Positions 1 to 11,431 of a DNA stretch of 64,000 nt are shown in pieces (the first letter of the stretch is position 1; every line of letters begins with the position of its first letter). A model generated the notes under the pieces. That model searched no databases. It was not told the DNA's origin and saw only the letters and a list, made by a program, of their open reading frames with translations. The translations under genes were made by a program, and so were the position numbers. The DNA comes from Beta vulgaris subsp. vulgaris (taxonomy: Eukaryota > Streptophyta > Magnoliopsida > Caryophyllales > Amaranthaceae): positions 48,350,527-48,414,526 of the forward strand of contig NC_079205.1 in NCBI RefSeq assembly GCF_026745355.1. The letters run 5' to 3'.

Positions 1-46
1 CCACGTGGCACAATTTCTTATTTTTGCACGCCTTTTAATATATTTA
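1..46 (-). mobile_element. Helitron 5'-end fragment
   Basis: This 46-base stretch repeats the 5'-terminal sequence of the neighbouring Helitron at 47-310. Both share ccacgtggca, then gcacgccttttaatatatt. It abuts the CTAG 3' end of that neighbour, so two Helitrons lie head to tail. The rest of this copy lies outside the window. Confidence 0.55.
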
Positions 47-310
47 CTAGTTATTAGGCCCGGGCTATGCTCCGGGTAAGAAAAAATTTTCATTTATTAA
101 TATTGTATTTTGATATGATAACACTAAATACAACTTGGTCTAGTGGTTAAAACTTTAGTACATGAACTTGAGGTCATGGGATCAAAACCTATACTATGCG
201 ATTTCTAATTTTTTTATTGTATATGGATTACATTAACTAAAGCTCCCTAGGGAGAGCGCCACGTGGCACCGTTCCTCATTTGCGCACGCCTTTTAATATA
301 TTAGTATAGA
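47..310 (-). mobile_element. Non-autonomous Helitron
   Basis: Read on the minus strand, the element starts TCTATACTAATATATTAAAA at 310 and ends at CTAG (47-50). A GC hairpin (cccgggc..gctccggg, about 63-78) sits just inside the 3' end. The TC start, subterminal hairpin, CTRR end and flanking A/T are the hallmarks of Helitrons, which move by rolling-circle replication without target duplication. At 264 bp it has no coding capacity. A stretch near 137-193 resembles tRNA box A/B (tggtctagtggtt ... gaggtcatgggatc), probably by chance or from an old SINE. Confidence 0.7.
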
Positions 311-544
311 TATAGATAGATAGATAATTTTTTAGCTTGGTTGATTTCAAAAAGAAAAATAAGGGTATATGATAACTTCGTTTACCATCATAGATTCCTT
401 TGAAATTAAGTGCTTCCACTAATATTACTAAAAACACCTCCTCTCTAGCCTTATAGATTATCAATTTATTGTAGGAAGCTTGAGTTATGTATTCCCTATC
501 ATTTACAACTTGTTTTGCGTTAAAAAAAAAAAGACATACATGTG

Positions 545-602
<58 letters not shown>
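311..602. repeat. AT-rich spacer ending in (AT)n microsatellite
   Basis: No gene is visible here. The stretch is AT-rich and ends with about 27 uninterrupted AT units at 548-602. Confidence 0.9.
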
Positions 603-605
<3 letters not shown>

Positions 606-1830
606 GTAGGATCCGCTCAAAACAGCTCTTAGTCTGAAAACTGAAAACAAATGTAACTTTTATCACTTTTAGGGTAACTTTATATACTTTAGGGGTAACT
701 TTTGCCAGGTTTAGGGTAACTTCATTATATTAAGGATAACTTTATATATTTCTAGGGCAATTTTATATATTATAAGGGTAACTTTTAGTACGTTTAGGAT
801 AACTTTATTATGTCATAATTAATTTTCATCTTTCTAAGGTAACTTTGAGTATTATAAGGGTAACTTTTAAGTCTTCAACAAATCTACACCAAAATCCACC
901 AAAAATTCACAAGTCAAAAATCAAATCACCGACAACTTTTAATTTTCCCCCACCTTCTTCTTTAACTTTCATCTTCTTCAGCCTTCTCTTTCTTTTTCAA
1001 CTCTCATAATCAAAAATCTGGTGAAAGAATAATATCAATTGAGCTGAAAATAGCGAATTCAAAAGCTAAAAATTTGAAACACAAGCGAATTCTCAAACTA
1101 CTAGACCAGAATTGAATATCAATTGAGCTAAAAATAGCGAATTCAAGAAATTCAACCTTAAAATGCGAAAAGACAAACAATTTGTCAAACAACTAAAGCA
1201 AATTTGAGCAAAAATAAGCTAAAAGGAGCAAATCGCAAGGTTAAAGAATGAGTAATATGAAGGAAGAAAAGAAAAACTAATCGAAATCTTACAATTTGAA
1301 CATTTGTTCTGCCACCAGAGATCAAAGCAACGACTGCATCATACACAAGAAGATGCATACAGAGAAGACTTGATCAGGCAAATTAGTACCCATGCACAAA
1401 TTAATGTCACCTTCATATGTTCCAGAGCATGGTTTTCACTTCAGGAAGGTGAGCAAATGAATAAAAAAGATACACCCTCTCGTCGTCGATTTTCTCTCTC
1501 CTACATTCTCTAAAACATGATTATCTCCTTTTACGATTAGAAAATTAAAGGATTTTCTAACTGATGTTGTTGTTATTGATTTGATTAATTATCGCAATTT
1601 AGGGATGAATGAAGAGAGCTCTAATGAAAGGTGAACAATTGAATAATGGATTTGTTTCTAGGTTTTTTTAGGGAAGATGAATAGTGAGAGCAGGAGAGGT
1701 TAGAAGAACAGAAGAAAGAGAAACAGATAGGTGAGTAAGAGTTCAGAAGAACAGAAGAGAGAGAAACAAATAGGTGAGTTGTGTGAGAGGAAATAGAGCG
1801 AGACGCGTGGGTGAGTGTTGATTTTAATCT
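603..1830. repeat. Degenerate GGTAACTTT repeats, no gene
   Basis: From about 655 to 870 a motif like agggtaacttttatatatt recurs at irregular 25-35 base spacing (at least eight copies). A second short duplication, ttgagctgaaaatagcgaat, occurs near 1039 and 1122. Open frames here are short and unconvincing. The stretch is probably an old repetitive element, but I could not place its ends. Confidence 0.5.
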
Positions 1831-2540
1831 ATTAAGATATTATAATAATTTCAGTATTTTTTTGATAAGAAGGTATAAAAAAGAAAGTTATGGCATCCTT
1901 TTTCTCTCAAGAGAGATACCTAACGAATCTAAGATGAGTAAATGATTTAAAGTTGTAACTGAATTTGGATCAAGATTTAGCGAGGCAATAGAGATGGAGA
2001 TGATTTAAAGTCCTTTACGCTCCGCTAGAAACAAGTGTAATGACACTTGTGTTTAATTGTCGAAGAAGAAGATAAATGTTGTCAATTAAAGTATGAATCT
2101 ACCATGGGCAAGACTCAAGAGTAACGTCCTTGCAAGAAGATTCGAATCACTAATTGATTGTCACCTGCAATAAGTAGGTCTCGACTATTGTGTTGATGCA
2201 CCATTAGGATATCACTCCTTAGCCCCTAGGATTCTGCCATAAGGAAGAAGTAGGACCAAACTGGCTGGTAGGTTTGAGTAACGTACATAATATCCATATG
2301 ATTTTAAAAATTAGAATATATGATGATTAAACATTCAAATTTTCTTTTTTCCTTTTTCCTTCGAAAAAGAAGAAACCTTAATAAGTTGGAGGAGTAAGGG
2401 GGATCCCAACTTGTCAAGGTAATCAATCGCTAAGTCGTCTTGAAAATTGAAAAGATGCTCTTACCACTAAGATCGTTGAGCTATCGTTCACACTTCTAAC
2501 CATTCAGAAAATATGTAGCCATATTTTGATATGGTATAGT
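1831..2540. other. Intergenic spacer
   Basis: No gene recognised. Near 2440-2475 the minus strand has a tRNA box A-like phrase (cttagtggtaagagcatc), perhaps a SINE remnant. Confidence 0.5.
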
Positions 2541-2571
2541 GTATAAGTAGACAATATGCATGATGGTTGCA

Positions 2572-2776
2572 TTTTTTGGGGTCCCCATGGTAAGATGAAT
2601 AGCCGTGCTAGACCAAAATCTCTCACTGGTTAATCCGACATGGGTTTGGGGGAAGACACTTTGAGAGAGAGGAGATGGTAAGGGAAAACCCTCTCCCAAA
2701 GTGTCCCTAGTGGAGATCGAACTAGCTCCCAACCTTGAGGTTGGAAGGTGCTTTCCTTACCACTAGGCCAAGCTTA
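2572..2776 (-). mobile_element. tRNA-derived SINE
   Basis: On the minus strand the element begins near gcttggcctagtggtaagg, an RNA polymerase III box A-like sequence. About 35 bases later comes gagctagttcgatctcc, a box B-like sequence. It ends in a short A-run (T-run on + at 2572-2577). Near-identical direct repeats flank it: 2541-2571 and 2797-2828 share gtataagtag and tatgcatgatggttgca, as expected for a target-site duplication, though unusually long. The body at 2579-2600 (ggtaagatgaata) recurs in the SINE at 41020-41163. SINEs carry no protein and depend on LINE enzymes. Confidence 0.7.
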
Positions 2777-2934
2777 GCTTGGTATGCTATGCAACCGTAT
2801 AAGTAGGCTGTATGCATGATGGTTGCATAGTAGCTGAAAGCAAGGTTTGAGAGGAGTATTGATTTGTATAGAAAATAAAATATGGGCTTGCCATTAATGA
2901 AGGATACAAAATTAATTTTTTCAGTATCCAAAAT

Positions 2935-4364
2935 TCTCCACACCCGCTTTTCTCTCTAACGCTTATCCTCTGCCTTCTCTCTAAAACAAAACCCCTAGGT
3001 TCACCGGAGTGTTGGCGCCGCGTAGATCTCTGGCGGTTCTCTGACGAGCTCCCCTATTTCTTTTATCCATCTCTTTCGTTTTTCTGTCGTTTCTCTTAGG
3101 TCTCCTAAAGTTGTTCGTCTTCTCCAGTTCGTCGTCCCTCCCCTGTCGTGTCTGGTGGTTTCGTCGTCATCCCTCCCCTGTTGCGTCTGGTGGTTTCGTC
3201 GCATCCCTCCCCCTCCCCTGCTACTTCGTCGGTCGTCCGTTCCCCCTACCCATTTAAGTTTTCTCTGGCTTCCTCTCCCCCTCCTTAGTTTTTCCTTTGT
3301 TACGCTTCCCCTTCCCCGTCGTTGGTTTCCCCCCCTCCCCAGTAGGTTTGTTGGTCTTGGTTTAGGGAGTCCGCTCCCCCTGGTCTCGGTTTAGGGATTC
3401 CCCTTCCCCTTCCTTAGTAGTTCAGTTAGTTTAAATATGGGGCTTCCCCTTCCCTCTTCCCCTAGTCTCGTGTGGGCTCCCCCCCCCCCCCCCCCCGTGA
3501 GTTAGTTTTGGGATCCCCTCCCCCTTGTAGTTACGTTGGTGTCCAGTTGGAAGTGTGTACTTTGTTCCCAAGTGATTAGTTTATTTATATGCGTTCTGTT
3601 GTTTCGTACTTGATTGTGGTAGTATGAGTTTGTTGTTTATTTACTCACCGTGCTTGATACTTTTGTTAATTGGTGGAGGTAGTCCTCGTCTTCAAACTGT
3701 CGGATCTGGTTTATGTGGGTGCTTAGGATTTACGTAACAAAAGGTTTCATGGTTGAGATTTGTTGTCTCCGATTTTGACAATCAGATGGTTGTTCAAGAT
3801 CTAATAATGGTTAGATTTCAATCTCGTTTGGTAATAAATTCATCAATCATTTCCTTGACAAAACGATATTTGAAGGTGGCTCCCCAATTTGTTAATTAGG
3901 TTTATAGCACGTCAACTCATTTGAGCTTCTCTTCAAAGGAGAAGTCAGAAATACCCATTCAAGATGGTATTGAGTCACAAAGAAATGTGACTCTTCCGGG
4001 AATCCCGATCTAAGAATCCCATGAGACAGAAGGTCTCTGGGATTGGTCCTGTTGCTAGTTCCTAATCTCGCAGTTACTTTGTTTCCCCGATCGTGAAATC
4101 AGTCCACCCTTTCCCCTCCATTCATCAGGTTTCTGGCGATCATCATCTACCAGCAGAAGAGCCTCACTATAGCTCTCTCACAACATAGACCTCCAGATCG
4201 AGCAGTTTTATCCAAGTTTAAGTTTTTTATGTTATTGTAATTGTTATGTCAGAGCGCGTAACTCTTAGTTTAGTTTCGTTATTTTTGTTTGGTTGTATTA
4301 GCGTTAGGTTGTACTTCCGTTTATTTTTACATGACGCAAATTTTTTCCGTTGTCAAAAAAAAAA
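2935..4364 (+). mobile_element. Poly(A)-tailed retroposon, copy 1
   Basis: This stretch is the inverted, diverged counterpart of 4585-6013. The match is clear at about 3780-4364, for example cttgacaaaacgatat and gtttatagc-cgtcaactca. It ends in an A-run at 4355-4364 after ccgttgtc. The 5' third is pyrimidine-rich with GC-rich patches. No reading frame is conserved between the copies, so it looks like a non-autonomous, LINE-mobilised sequence. The 5' end is estimated from the length of copy 2, and I found no clear target duplication for this copy. Confidence 0.6.
3479..3496. repeat. Poly-C run
   Basis: 18 consecutive C residues within the pyrimidine-rich part of retroposon copy 1. Such a run is prone to replication slippage and assembly error. 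Confidence 0.9.
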
Positions 4365-4584
4365 CCAAGTTAACCATTAAATTGATAGTGAGGATTGATT
4401 CAATCTAATTATTGAAGAAGCTAAAGGTGGGAAAATGTTTAGATGACACAATTTTGAGAATAATTACAATGTGCATTGATATTAAAAGAAACACAAGTAT
4501 CTTATGCTACATAATACGTAGATAAGAAACTCAAATATGTAAGTCTAAGATAGTGTCTAACTTACTTTTGACTTATTTAATTTG

Positions 4585-6013
4585 TTTTTTTTTTTGACAA
4601 CGTGGAAAATGTGCATTAATTAAAACCAAAAGTACATCTTAACGCTAATACAACCAAAGAAACTAAACTGAGCGATACTTGCTCTTACACAACAAAAACA
4701 TAAATAACGTAAACTAATATAAAACTGCTCGATCGAGAGGCCTGTGATGATAGCGAACTGTAGTGAAAAACTGCTGCTGATGAATGACGATCGCCAGAAA
4801 CTGGATAAAAGGAGCAAGAGGAGAGGGTTGATTTCACCAAGCGAGGAACCAAAGTAACAGCGAGATTGGGAACTCGCAACAGGACCACTCCCAGTGACCT
4901 TCTGTCACATGGGAGTCTACGACCAAGGGTCCTGTTAGAGTCACATGCCTTTGTGACTCAATACCTTTCTGGAAGGGTATTTCCGGCTTCTCTTTTGATG
5001 AGAAGCTCGATTGAGTTGACGCGCTATAAACCCATTGACAAATTGGGGAGCCGTCTTCAGATATCGTTTTGTCAAGGCAATGATTGAGACAATCATTACC
5101 AAGCGAGATTGAAACCTAACCAATGTTAGATTTCGAAGAACCATCCGATTATCAAAAACGGATAAGACAAACCCTAGCCATGAAATCGGTTGCCATACAA
5201 ACCCTAACCAACCACATAAACCAGATCTAACATCTTGCAGACAAAGACTACCTCCAACAATTAAAAAAATCATCAAGCAGGTTAAGTTAACAAACGACAC
5301 AACCATAATAACACAATGCAACCCATAGCTAACCAACGAAAAACAGAAAACTAAAACTAACAAGGAAGGGGGAAGGAAGGACGCACCGCCGGAAAATGAA
5401 AGGGGGACACAACGCAACACTAACAGGGGCCCGGGAAGGGGATGCCTTACAACTTTTGAATAACACAACACTACAAATTAAACTACAACAACACTAACAA
5501 AAGGGGGGACATGGGAGGGGGAAGCCCAAAACGACAACCGGGGGAAGGGGGATGGGAAGCCAACCAGAGACCACGGGGGGAAGGGGAGAGGACGCCTAAA
5601 CCTACTCTAACTGACCACGAAACAGGGGAGGGGGAGAGGGAAGCCCAAGCACACGACCAAGCGACTAGCTCGCCGACTATGACAAAACTAAGGGGAGACT
5701 GACGAGACCACTAGGATTTAGGGGAACTACGCTGCGACGGGCGGTGGAGCGACACTAGTTGAGGTGGGGGTGGGGAGAGAAAACTTAAGACCGACGAGGG
5801 GAGGGAGGAGAAGAAGACTCGACAAAAAAGAAAAAAGAAAAAAAAAACCTCTAGACGTGCAGGCTTGCCGGTGATTGGGGAGCAACGCGGCGCCCGGCCG
5901 GACACCGGCGAGCCTGCTGGGCGGCTGCAGAAGCTTTTAGGGTTTAGAGATGTTAAGAGGGAGGCGAGAGAATTTAGGGTTGAGAGAAATATTGCTCGCT
6001 CTGTAATGCATGA
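4585..6013 (-). mobile_element. Poly(A)-tailed retroposon, copy 2, with TSD
   Basis: This element is oriented on the minus strand. Its poly(A) tail appears as the T-run at 4585-4595, preceded on the element strand by cacgttgtc. Perfect 16-base target-site duplications (tgacttatttaatttg) lie at 4569-4584 and 6014-6029, which fixes its length at 1429 bp and indicates target-primed insertion by LINE machinery. The 5' region (about 5870-5935 on +) is strongly GC-rich. The longest frame, 4941-5471, is hydrophobic, matches nothing I recognise and is not conserved in copy 1. I therefore treat the element as non-coding. Confidence 0.8.
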
Positions 6014-6029
6014 TGACTTATTTAATTTG

Positions 6030-6653
6030 GAAAAAAGTAAATTCATTTCAATATCAATAAGTTTTTATAAATTTTAATAAATTTCAATAAATTATAATAA
6101 ATAGATTCTAATAAATTATTATAAAATATAATAAAAATGTATTAAAACGCTGGCAACTCTAGTGATACCATGATCTAAAATCGAAATTCCAATTTGATCA
6201 CTACCATTATGGCAAAAACAACGCAACTTATACCCTAACAAAATTTATTCCAAACATGCAACCACAATGTTATGATGTCATATTATCGTTGTTAACCTTT
6301 GTGTCCTTTATCTAAGCGTACCTAGTACCACAGTTATAACCTCACACGAGAAACGTTTGAACAATCATGCATCAACATAACAAACAAATGCACTCAAAAA
6401 GAATTTGCAAAAAGTAAATTACAGAAGTATAATTTTTTACCCTAACATGCTCCTTGTTTCTCCCCCTTTCGCCTGGCGTGAAAAAAAAAAGGGTGATAGT
6501 ATGATGATTCACCTAACCGAATGAAGATGTAGAAGGGTTGGCCAGATGAAGATACTAGTCTATCTGTTTTTTTTATTAATTTACCCTTTAATTTATAAGT
6601 CAAAATTTGTTTAATTATAATCTTATATTGATACTAATCATACTATAACTTTA
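6030..6653. other. AT-rich spacer
   Basis: No gene recognised. Contains runs of aataaatt-type low complexity just after the retroposon. Confidence 0.6.
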
Positions 6654-7050
6654 GAGTGAGTTTATCCCTCAGACCCAAACCCAACCTTCAGACTGTGTCA
6701 CATTAGCTTTCCACTAATTTTTACCTACTTTTTATTCTTCAGACTCACTCCAAACTCATTCCAGTTTTACACTTTATCCCTCAGACTCACTCCAAACTCT
6801 CTACCAAAAGTTGAATATATTATTTTATATAAAATTTATTTTATGTTTTTTTCTACAATGTTAATTACTTAATATGATGATAATATATAGTTCGAATATT
6901 TATCGACTATTATATAAGTAAAATTACAATTTATGTAATTATGAATTTAAGATTTTAGGATTACTTTAATGTTATATAAATTACGGGACACAAACTGAGT
7001 ACACTTGAAGTAGTTGCATACATAATTGCTAAACTATAAAAGAAGTACAA

Positions 7051-7120
7051 CTACACGAAATTGAAAATTACACACGAAATTGAAAATTACACACGAAATT
7101 GCAAAATTACACACGAAATT
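7051..7120. repeat. Tandem repeat, ~19-20 bp x 4
   Basis: Four near-identical units of acacgaaattgaaaattac stand in tandem between the transposase 3' end and the left end of the Harbinger element. Confidence 0.85.
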
Positions 7121-7203
7121 TAATTAGCGTATCCTCCAAAACGCGACCATATGTGTTCCACCAAATCGTGCTGCATTTGGTGTCATTGGGCTCGGTTGCG
7201 AAT

Positions 7204-8456
7204 TCACGTATGATTTTCAAAGTACCTGCTCCAGTTTACATAATAATTTCTAAGTAGACCGGTATGAAGTTGTGGACTTTCACTTTGGTTCCTTGCTACT
7301 ATATAGTTAATGCTAGTGGTCAATTCAGTATCATCTCTTTCATCCTCAATAATCATATTATGTAATATGATGCATGCTTTCATGATATCACCTACTTCAT
7401 TTTTTTTCCATAAACGTACGGGGTTGCAAACAATCGCAAATCTCTTTTGGAGCACCCCAAAAGCTCGTTCTATATCCTTCCTTGCACCTTCTTGATGTTG
7501 AGCAAATAGTTTTCTTTTTTCAGATAACATGTTTACTCGAGGAATGGTTTTGACGAAAGCAGGTCATGCAGGATAGATACCATCTGCAAGATAGTATCCT
7601 ATATTGTACGTGCTTCCATTTATCGTGTATTGGATTTCAGGACCTTGACCTTCAAGCAACTCATCAAATATCGAGGATCGATCCAAGACATTGATACCAT
7701 TGTTAGATCCTGCGACACCAAAATATGCATGCCAACTCCATAAATCATAAGAAGCAACAGCTTCTAATATCATTGTTGCTACACCTTGATGACCTCCAGT
7801 GTATTGACCTTGCCATGTTGTGGGACATTTATCCCATTGCCAATGCATACAATCGATACTACCTAGCATACCAGGGAATCCACGGGATTCCCCGATTTGA
7901 AGAAGACGTCGAGTGTCATCGACTGTTGGCCTTCTCAAATAATGAGGTTCAAAAAACTCAATCACACACTTACAAAAGTTCTTCAAGCATTGTAGTGCTG
8001 TACATCCACCAATTCGCACGTATTCAACTACGGCATCACCTGCCACTCCATAAGCCAATAACCGAATGGCAGCAACGCATTTTTTGAAGTGGGGAGAGAG
8101 ATTTCCTACCAACGACGTCAACTCTTTCTTGAAAATAAATGATTTTCAAGAGCATTGACGATGCGAAGGAATAACTCCTTTCTCATTCGGAACCTTCGGC
8201 GAAATTGTTGTGCACTATACACCGGGTTACTTGAGAAATAATCATTCCATATGCGCTCATGCCCTTCCTCATGGTTTCTTTATGTGTTTTTTCTTTTCTT
8301 TCTTGTTTTTGTAGGGTTTGAAGGTGATGTATCTTCAATCACATGATTTAGGATATCATCTACTAAACCTGTGAAAATGTCGTCACCCCCCATATATGAA
8401 TCATATGTTTGATTATACAATTCATCAAAGGTGTTGGGAGGGTTAAAGTATGACAT
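7204..8456 (-). pseudogene. PIF/Harbinger transposase pseudogene
   Basis: Encodes a plant DDE_Tnp_4-type transposase, the enzyme that would cut and paste the surrounding element. The likely start ATG is at 8456 (protein begins MSYFNPPN). Recognisable blocks in order are HERIWNDYF, the catalytic GSIDCMHW, CPTTWQGQYTGGHQG, WHAYFG, DGIYP and RKDIERAFGVLQ, which carries the catalytic glutamate. Lesions: an in-frame TAA near 8283, frameshifts near 8100-8140, and a TGA at 7564-7566 where family members usually have tryptophan. The second catalytic aspartate of the AGSxND motif is glycine (AGSNNGIN). This protein could not act even if translated. Assignment to the family is firm; the start is inferred. 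Confidence 0.85.
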
Positions 8457-8976
8457 TATTACTATGCCTTGAGATTTATAATTGTTCGGAGGATTTGTGG
8501 AAAGGTTGTTATGAGAATTTGAGCTCAGAAATAGGTAAATATATACAAGGTGTAGAGGTTAATAATTCAATGCACAATATTCAAATAACTCAATGAGTAC
8601 TACAACAATAATGCACTGATCTTTGGTACAATAATTCAAAAAAAAGTGCAATAATATCTGATAAAGTTACTAAAAAGATGGATGTGAGGTAACAAGTCAT
8701 GCATTGATATAGACTTGGAGGTGACAGCTCACTTAAGTTGGAATCAGTTCACCATTATTGTTGTGATTATTATTATCAATAATATTACTAATAATTATTA
8801 TACTTACGTTAATCAAGAAAATAATTAATTATTATTAATATTAAAAAGTATCATAAGTTCATAAATTTAAAACATGCTTAACTGAAACATAGCTACAACA
8901 TATTAAAACAACATAAATAAACATTAATAAACATAATAAAATTTAGCAAGTTGAAAGCAACCTAATCATCAAAAGT

Positions 8977-10098
8977 TCATCCATATTTTTCCGCAAGTGC
9001 TTGCAACTTCTTCTCATGAATCTTTCTTTGCAAAGGAGCCATTTTGGTGACATCGGCACAAAGTAGTTGATTTTCAAGCTCCTGCTCTTTCAAATCTGCC
9101 ATACAACTCATTGATTGTGCACGTGACTCTTCAATATTCTTTGCAGCTGATATGGCTTCATTATGATCACTCTCGATGCTTTTTCCCTTCCTCTAGGCAG
9201 CTAGTTGTTTCTTTGCAGCTTGTTGACCTATTGGTCGGGGATCATCAACTTCATGGAAAGCCTCAACATCCTCCCCACTTGTTGTGTAGTCTCCTGATTC
9301 AGAAATCTTATTCCTTTTTGATGAATCAGTTTCGCTGCCTTTCTTACATTTGCTCTTAAGTTCAGCTCTGAACTTATCTGTTTCACACACAATACTCCAT
9401 ACATGATCGTACTAGAACTTTGAATTGTAGAGACTTTGGTAAAGTGCACGAGCCTCTGAGAGTTTCAAGGCTTCATTATTGAACCCACTCCTCTTTGCAT
9501 ACTTGGCATAACACCCTGCAAACTTTTCAAGTGCATTATTAATTGCCCACCAATGTTGTTTGCAAGGATTTACCTCTCGTTCAGTTTGATTTGTTTGCCT
9601 ATTTTCATTGAAGAATGCACAAATTTTCCCCCAGTAGGTATCTGCTCTTTGTGAATTGTCATTTACTTCATCTTTGGTAGTATTACTCCATGTCATACTA
9701 AGAAGTGTTTCATCTTCTATCGTCCAATTAACCCCTTTTTTCTCTTTGGGTTGACTTACTTTGCGACGTGTAACAGTACGAGTAGCAATATGCATAGTTG
9801 TAGTACCATCAATATCTTCCCCCTCTTCAATGCCTACATTATCTACAAATGGGTTACCGGAATTGGATCCAATACTGATTGGTGTAATAGGAGGTTGGTC
9901 CATATTATCACTAGTCTAGAGAAATTGGGTAAAAGTTTGCACTTGTGCATTTCCCAAATTATTAGGAATGGGGGTAGAGAAATTTGAAATTTGAGAATTT
10001 TCGGGTTGGTTTTGTTGAGCAACAAAAGTTTGAAATTGGGCATTATTTTGCAGTAATCTCATTAGAGAATTCAAATCAAAATTTTGATTTGGATCCAT
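8977..10098 (-). pseudogene. PIF/Harbinger ORF1 (Myb/trihelix-like) pseudogene
   Basis: This is the accessory DNA-binding gene that accompanies the transposase in PIF/Harbinger elements. Its product is needed with the transposase for end binding and nuclear entry in characterised members. The start at 10098 reads MDPNQNFDLN. The Myb-like helix region includes NWTIEDETLLSMTW and CKQHWWAINNALEKFAGCYA, followed by a charged coiled-coil-like C-terminus ending ALAEKYG at 8977. Three in-frame TAG codons interrupt an otherwise continuous frame: after TFTQFL, after LYNSKF and after KKQLAA. Plant databases often mislabel this family as NAM-associated. There are no frameshifts, so it is less decayed than the transposase. 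Confidence 0.8.
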
Positions 10099-10525
10099 TA
10101 TAAAATACAATAGGTTGAATTTGGAAGAATTTGGAGAGAGAGAGAAAATTGATATAGGAGAATTTGGAAGAATGATAAAAATTATACAAACAAATGGCTA
10201 TCTATAAGCATTTTCACAAAATATTACCGTTGGCCAAATTTTTTTTTAAAAAAATACAAAACCAGCTGTAACATTTTTATTGGGCAAAATATTTGAAGTT
10301 ACTGTTGCTTTTTTTTAGGAGCAAAATGAGTGTTGTTTGCATTCAAGGAAGACAAGAAAAAAGGAAAATAATTTGTCGGGCTCATAAGCAAGTCTGAGAT
10401 TGAGTTTGGGAAACCAAAACTCAACTCACCTTTACATTTCATAAGATTATCGGCAGTCTGGAGCCAAACTCATCAAAGTCTGCGCCGAGACTTGGTGCTC
10501 CAGACTACCGATATTCTTGCTCTTA

Positions 10526-11431
10526 GATATTATCATGTGGGAAAGTGTTAGTTTGGTTTCAATACGTGGATTTAAGTTATCAACTTTATATATATTTTAG
10601 GAAAATTTGCACAAAACCACCTTAAGTTTTCACTTATTTAGAAACTCCCACCTTTATGTTTTTTTTTTCCTAAATTTCCACCTAAACTTTGCAAAACCTT
10701 TATAAACTCCCACCACTTAACGGATTTTGCCAAACTCCGTTAGTGGTGGGACACGCATCAGTTATTTCTTTCGTTTTTCCCTCCAAACAACTCACTTCCC
10801 CCTTCTTATATAAGAGAATCCACATAAATATATTTTTTTATAAATATTGATTAAAGGTGTGAACAGGTCAAAACATGGGTGAATAAAGCATAAAACGAAG
10901 CTTCATTAAATCAACCACGCACGAAAATAATATCTTATGATTTACAATCAATCAACATCGAAAAACATATAATTTATATTCGAATTCATTACTTTTATTT
11001 TTCTACCTAGATTTTCAAAGACTTTATCTCTCTTCTTTCCAAATTCTCCAACATCTCTCTATCTTCTTCTAAACTTTATGATCAAACTCTTCATTTCCTT
11101 GCACAATTCTCATACACGAAGATGAAAACAACGAGTTGCAAAGCAAACTCGACAACTTATGGTCGAGATCTATACATTTAATAAGAAACTAAGACATTTT
11201 TTTACATTTTGAATTTTCATTTCTTATTTTTTCCACTTTTCAGGTGAACATTAGAAATTGGATTTATGATATTGATATGGTCTGTAAAGAAAGTCAAAAA
11301 AAACATTGCAATTGATGTCCCAATAAACGAAGGTGAGCCCTCAATGAATGAAGGGGAGGAACGAGTTCGACACAAGAAAAGAGTAGAACAAAAAAACAAA
11401 TAATATGCATTACATTGTTTATATATGTTCA
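10526..11431. other. Spacer with MULE-like terminal fragment and hairpin
   Basis: No gene recognised. From about 10600 the sequence aaaatttgcacaaaacc resembles the terminal repeat of the MULE-type element at 44535. It contains a hairpin at 10709-10750 (ccaccacttaacgga against tccgttagtggtgg). I found no matching opposite end nearby, so this is probably a solo terminal repeat. Confidence 0.4.

Larger units (their letters stand above)
6654..10522 (-). mobile_element. PIF/Harbinger DNA transposon (inactive)
   Basis: The element is bounded by TTA target duplications (6651-6653 and 10523-10525), the preferred 3-bp site of PIF/Harbinger. The ends form imperfect inverted repeats: gagtgagtttatccct at the left against gagcaagaatatcgg at the right, read inward. 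Inside, on the minus strand, lie the two genes expected of the superfamily: a Myb-like ORF1 (8977-10098) and a DDE transposase (7204-8456). Both carry stops. The left subterminal region repeats cagactcactccaaactc. Length 3869 bp, normal for an autonomous member. Confidence 0.8.

Noticed and set aside
137..200. tRNA gene-like boxes (tggtctagtggtt ... gaggtcatgggatc)
   Set aside because: No cloverleaf can be closed around them and they sit inside a Helitron; probably an old SINE piece or chance.
4941..5471. 176-codon open frame on the minus strand
   Set aside because: It lies inside a poly(A)-tailed retroposon, is a low-information hydrophobic chain, and is not conserved in the second copy at 2935-4364.
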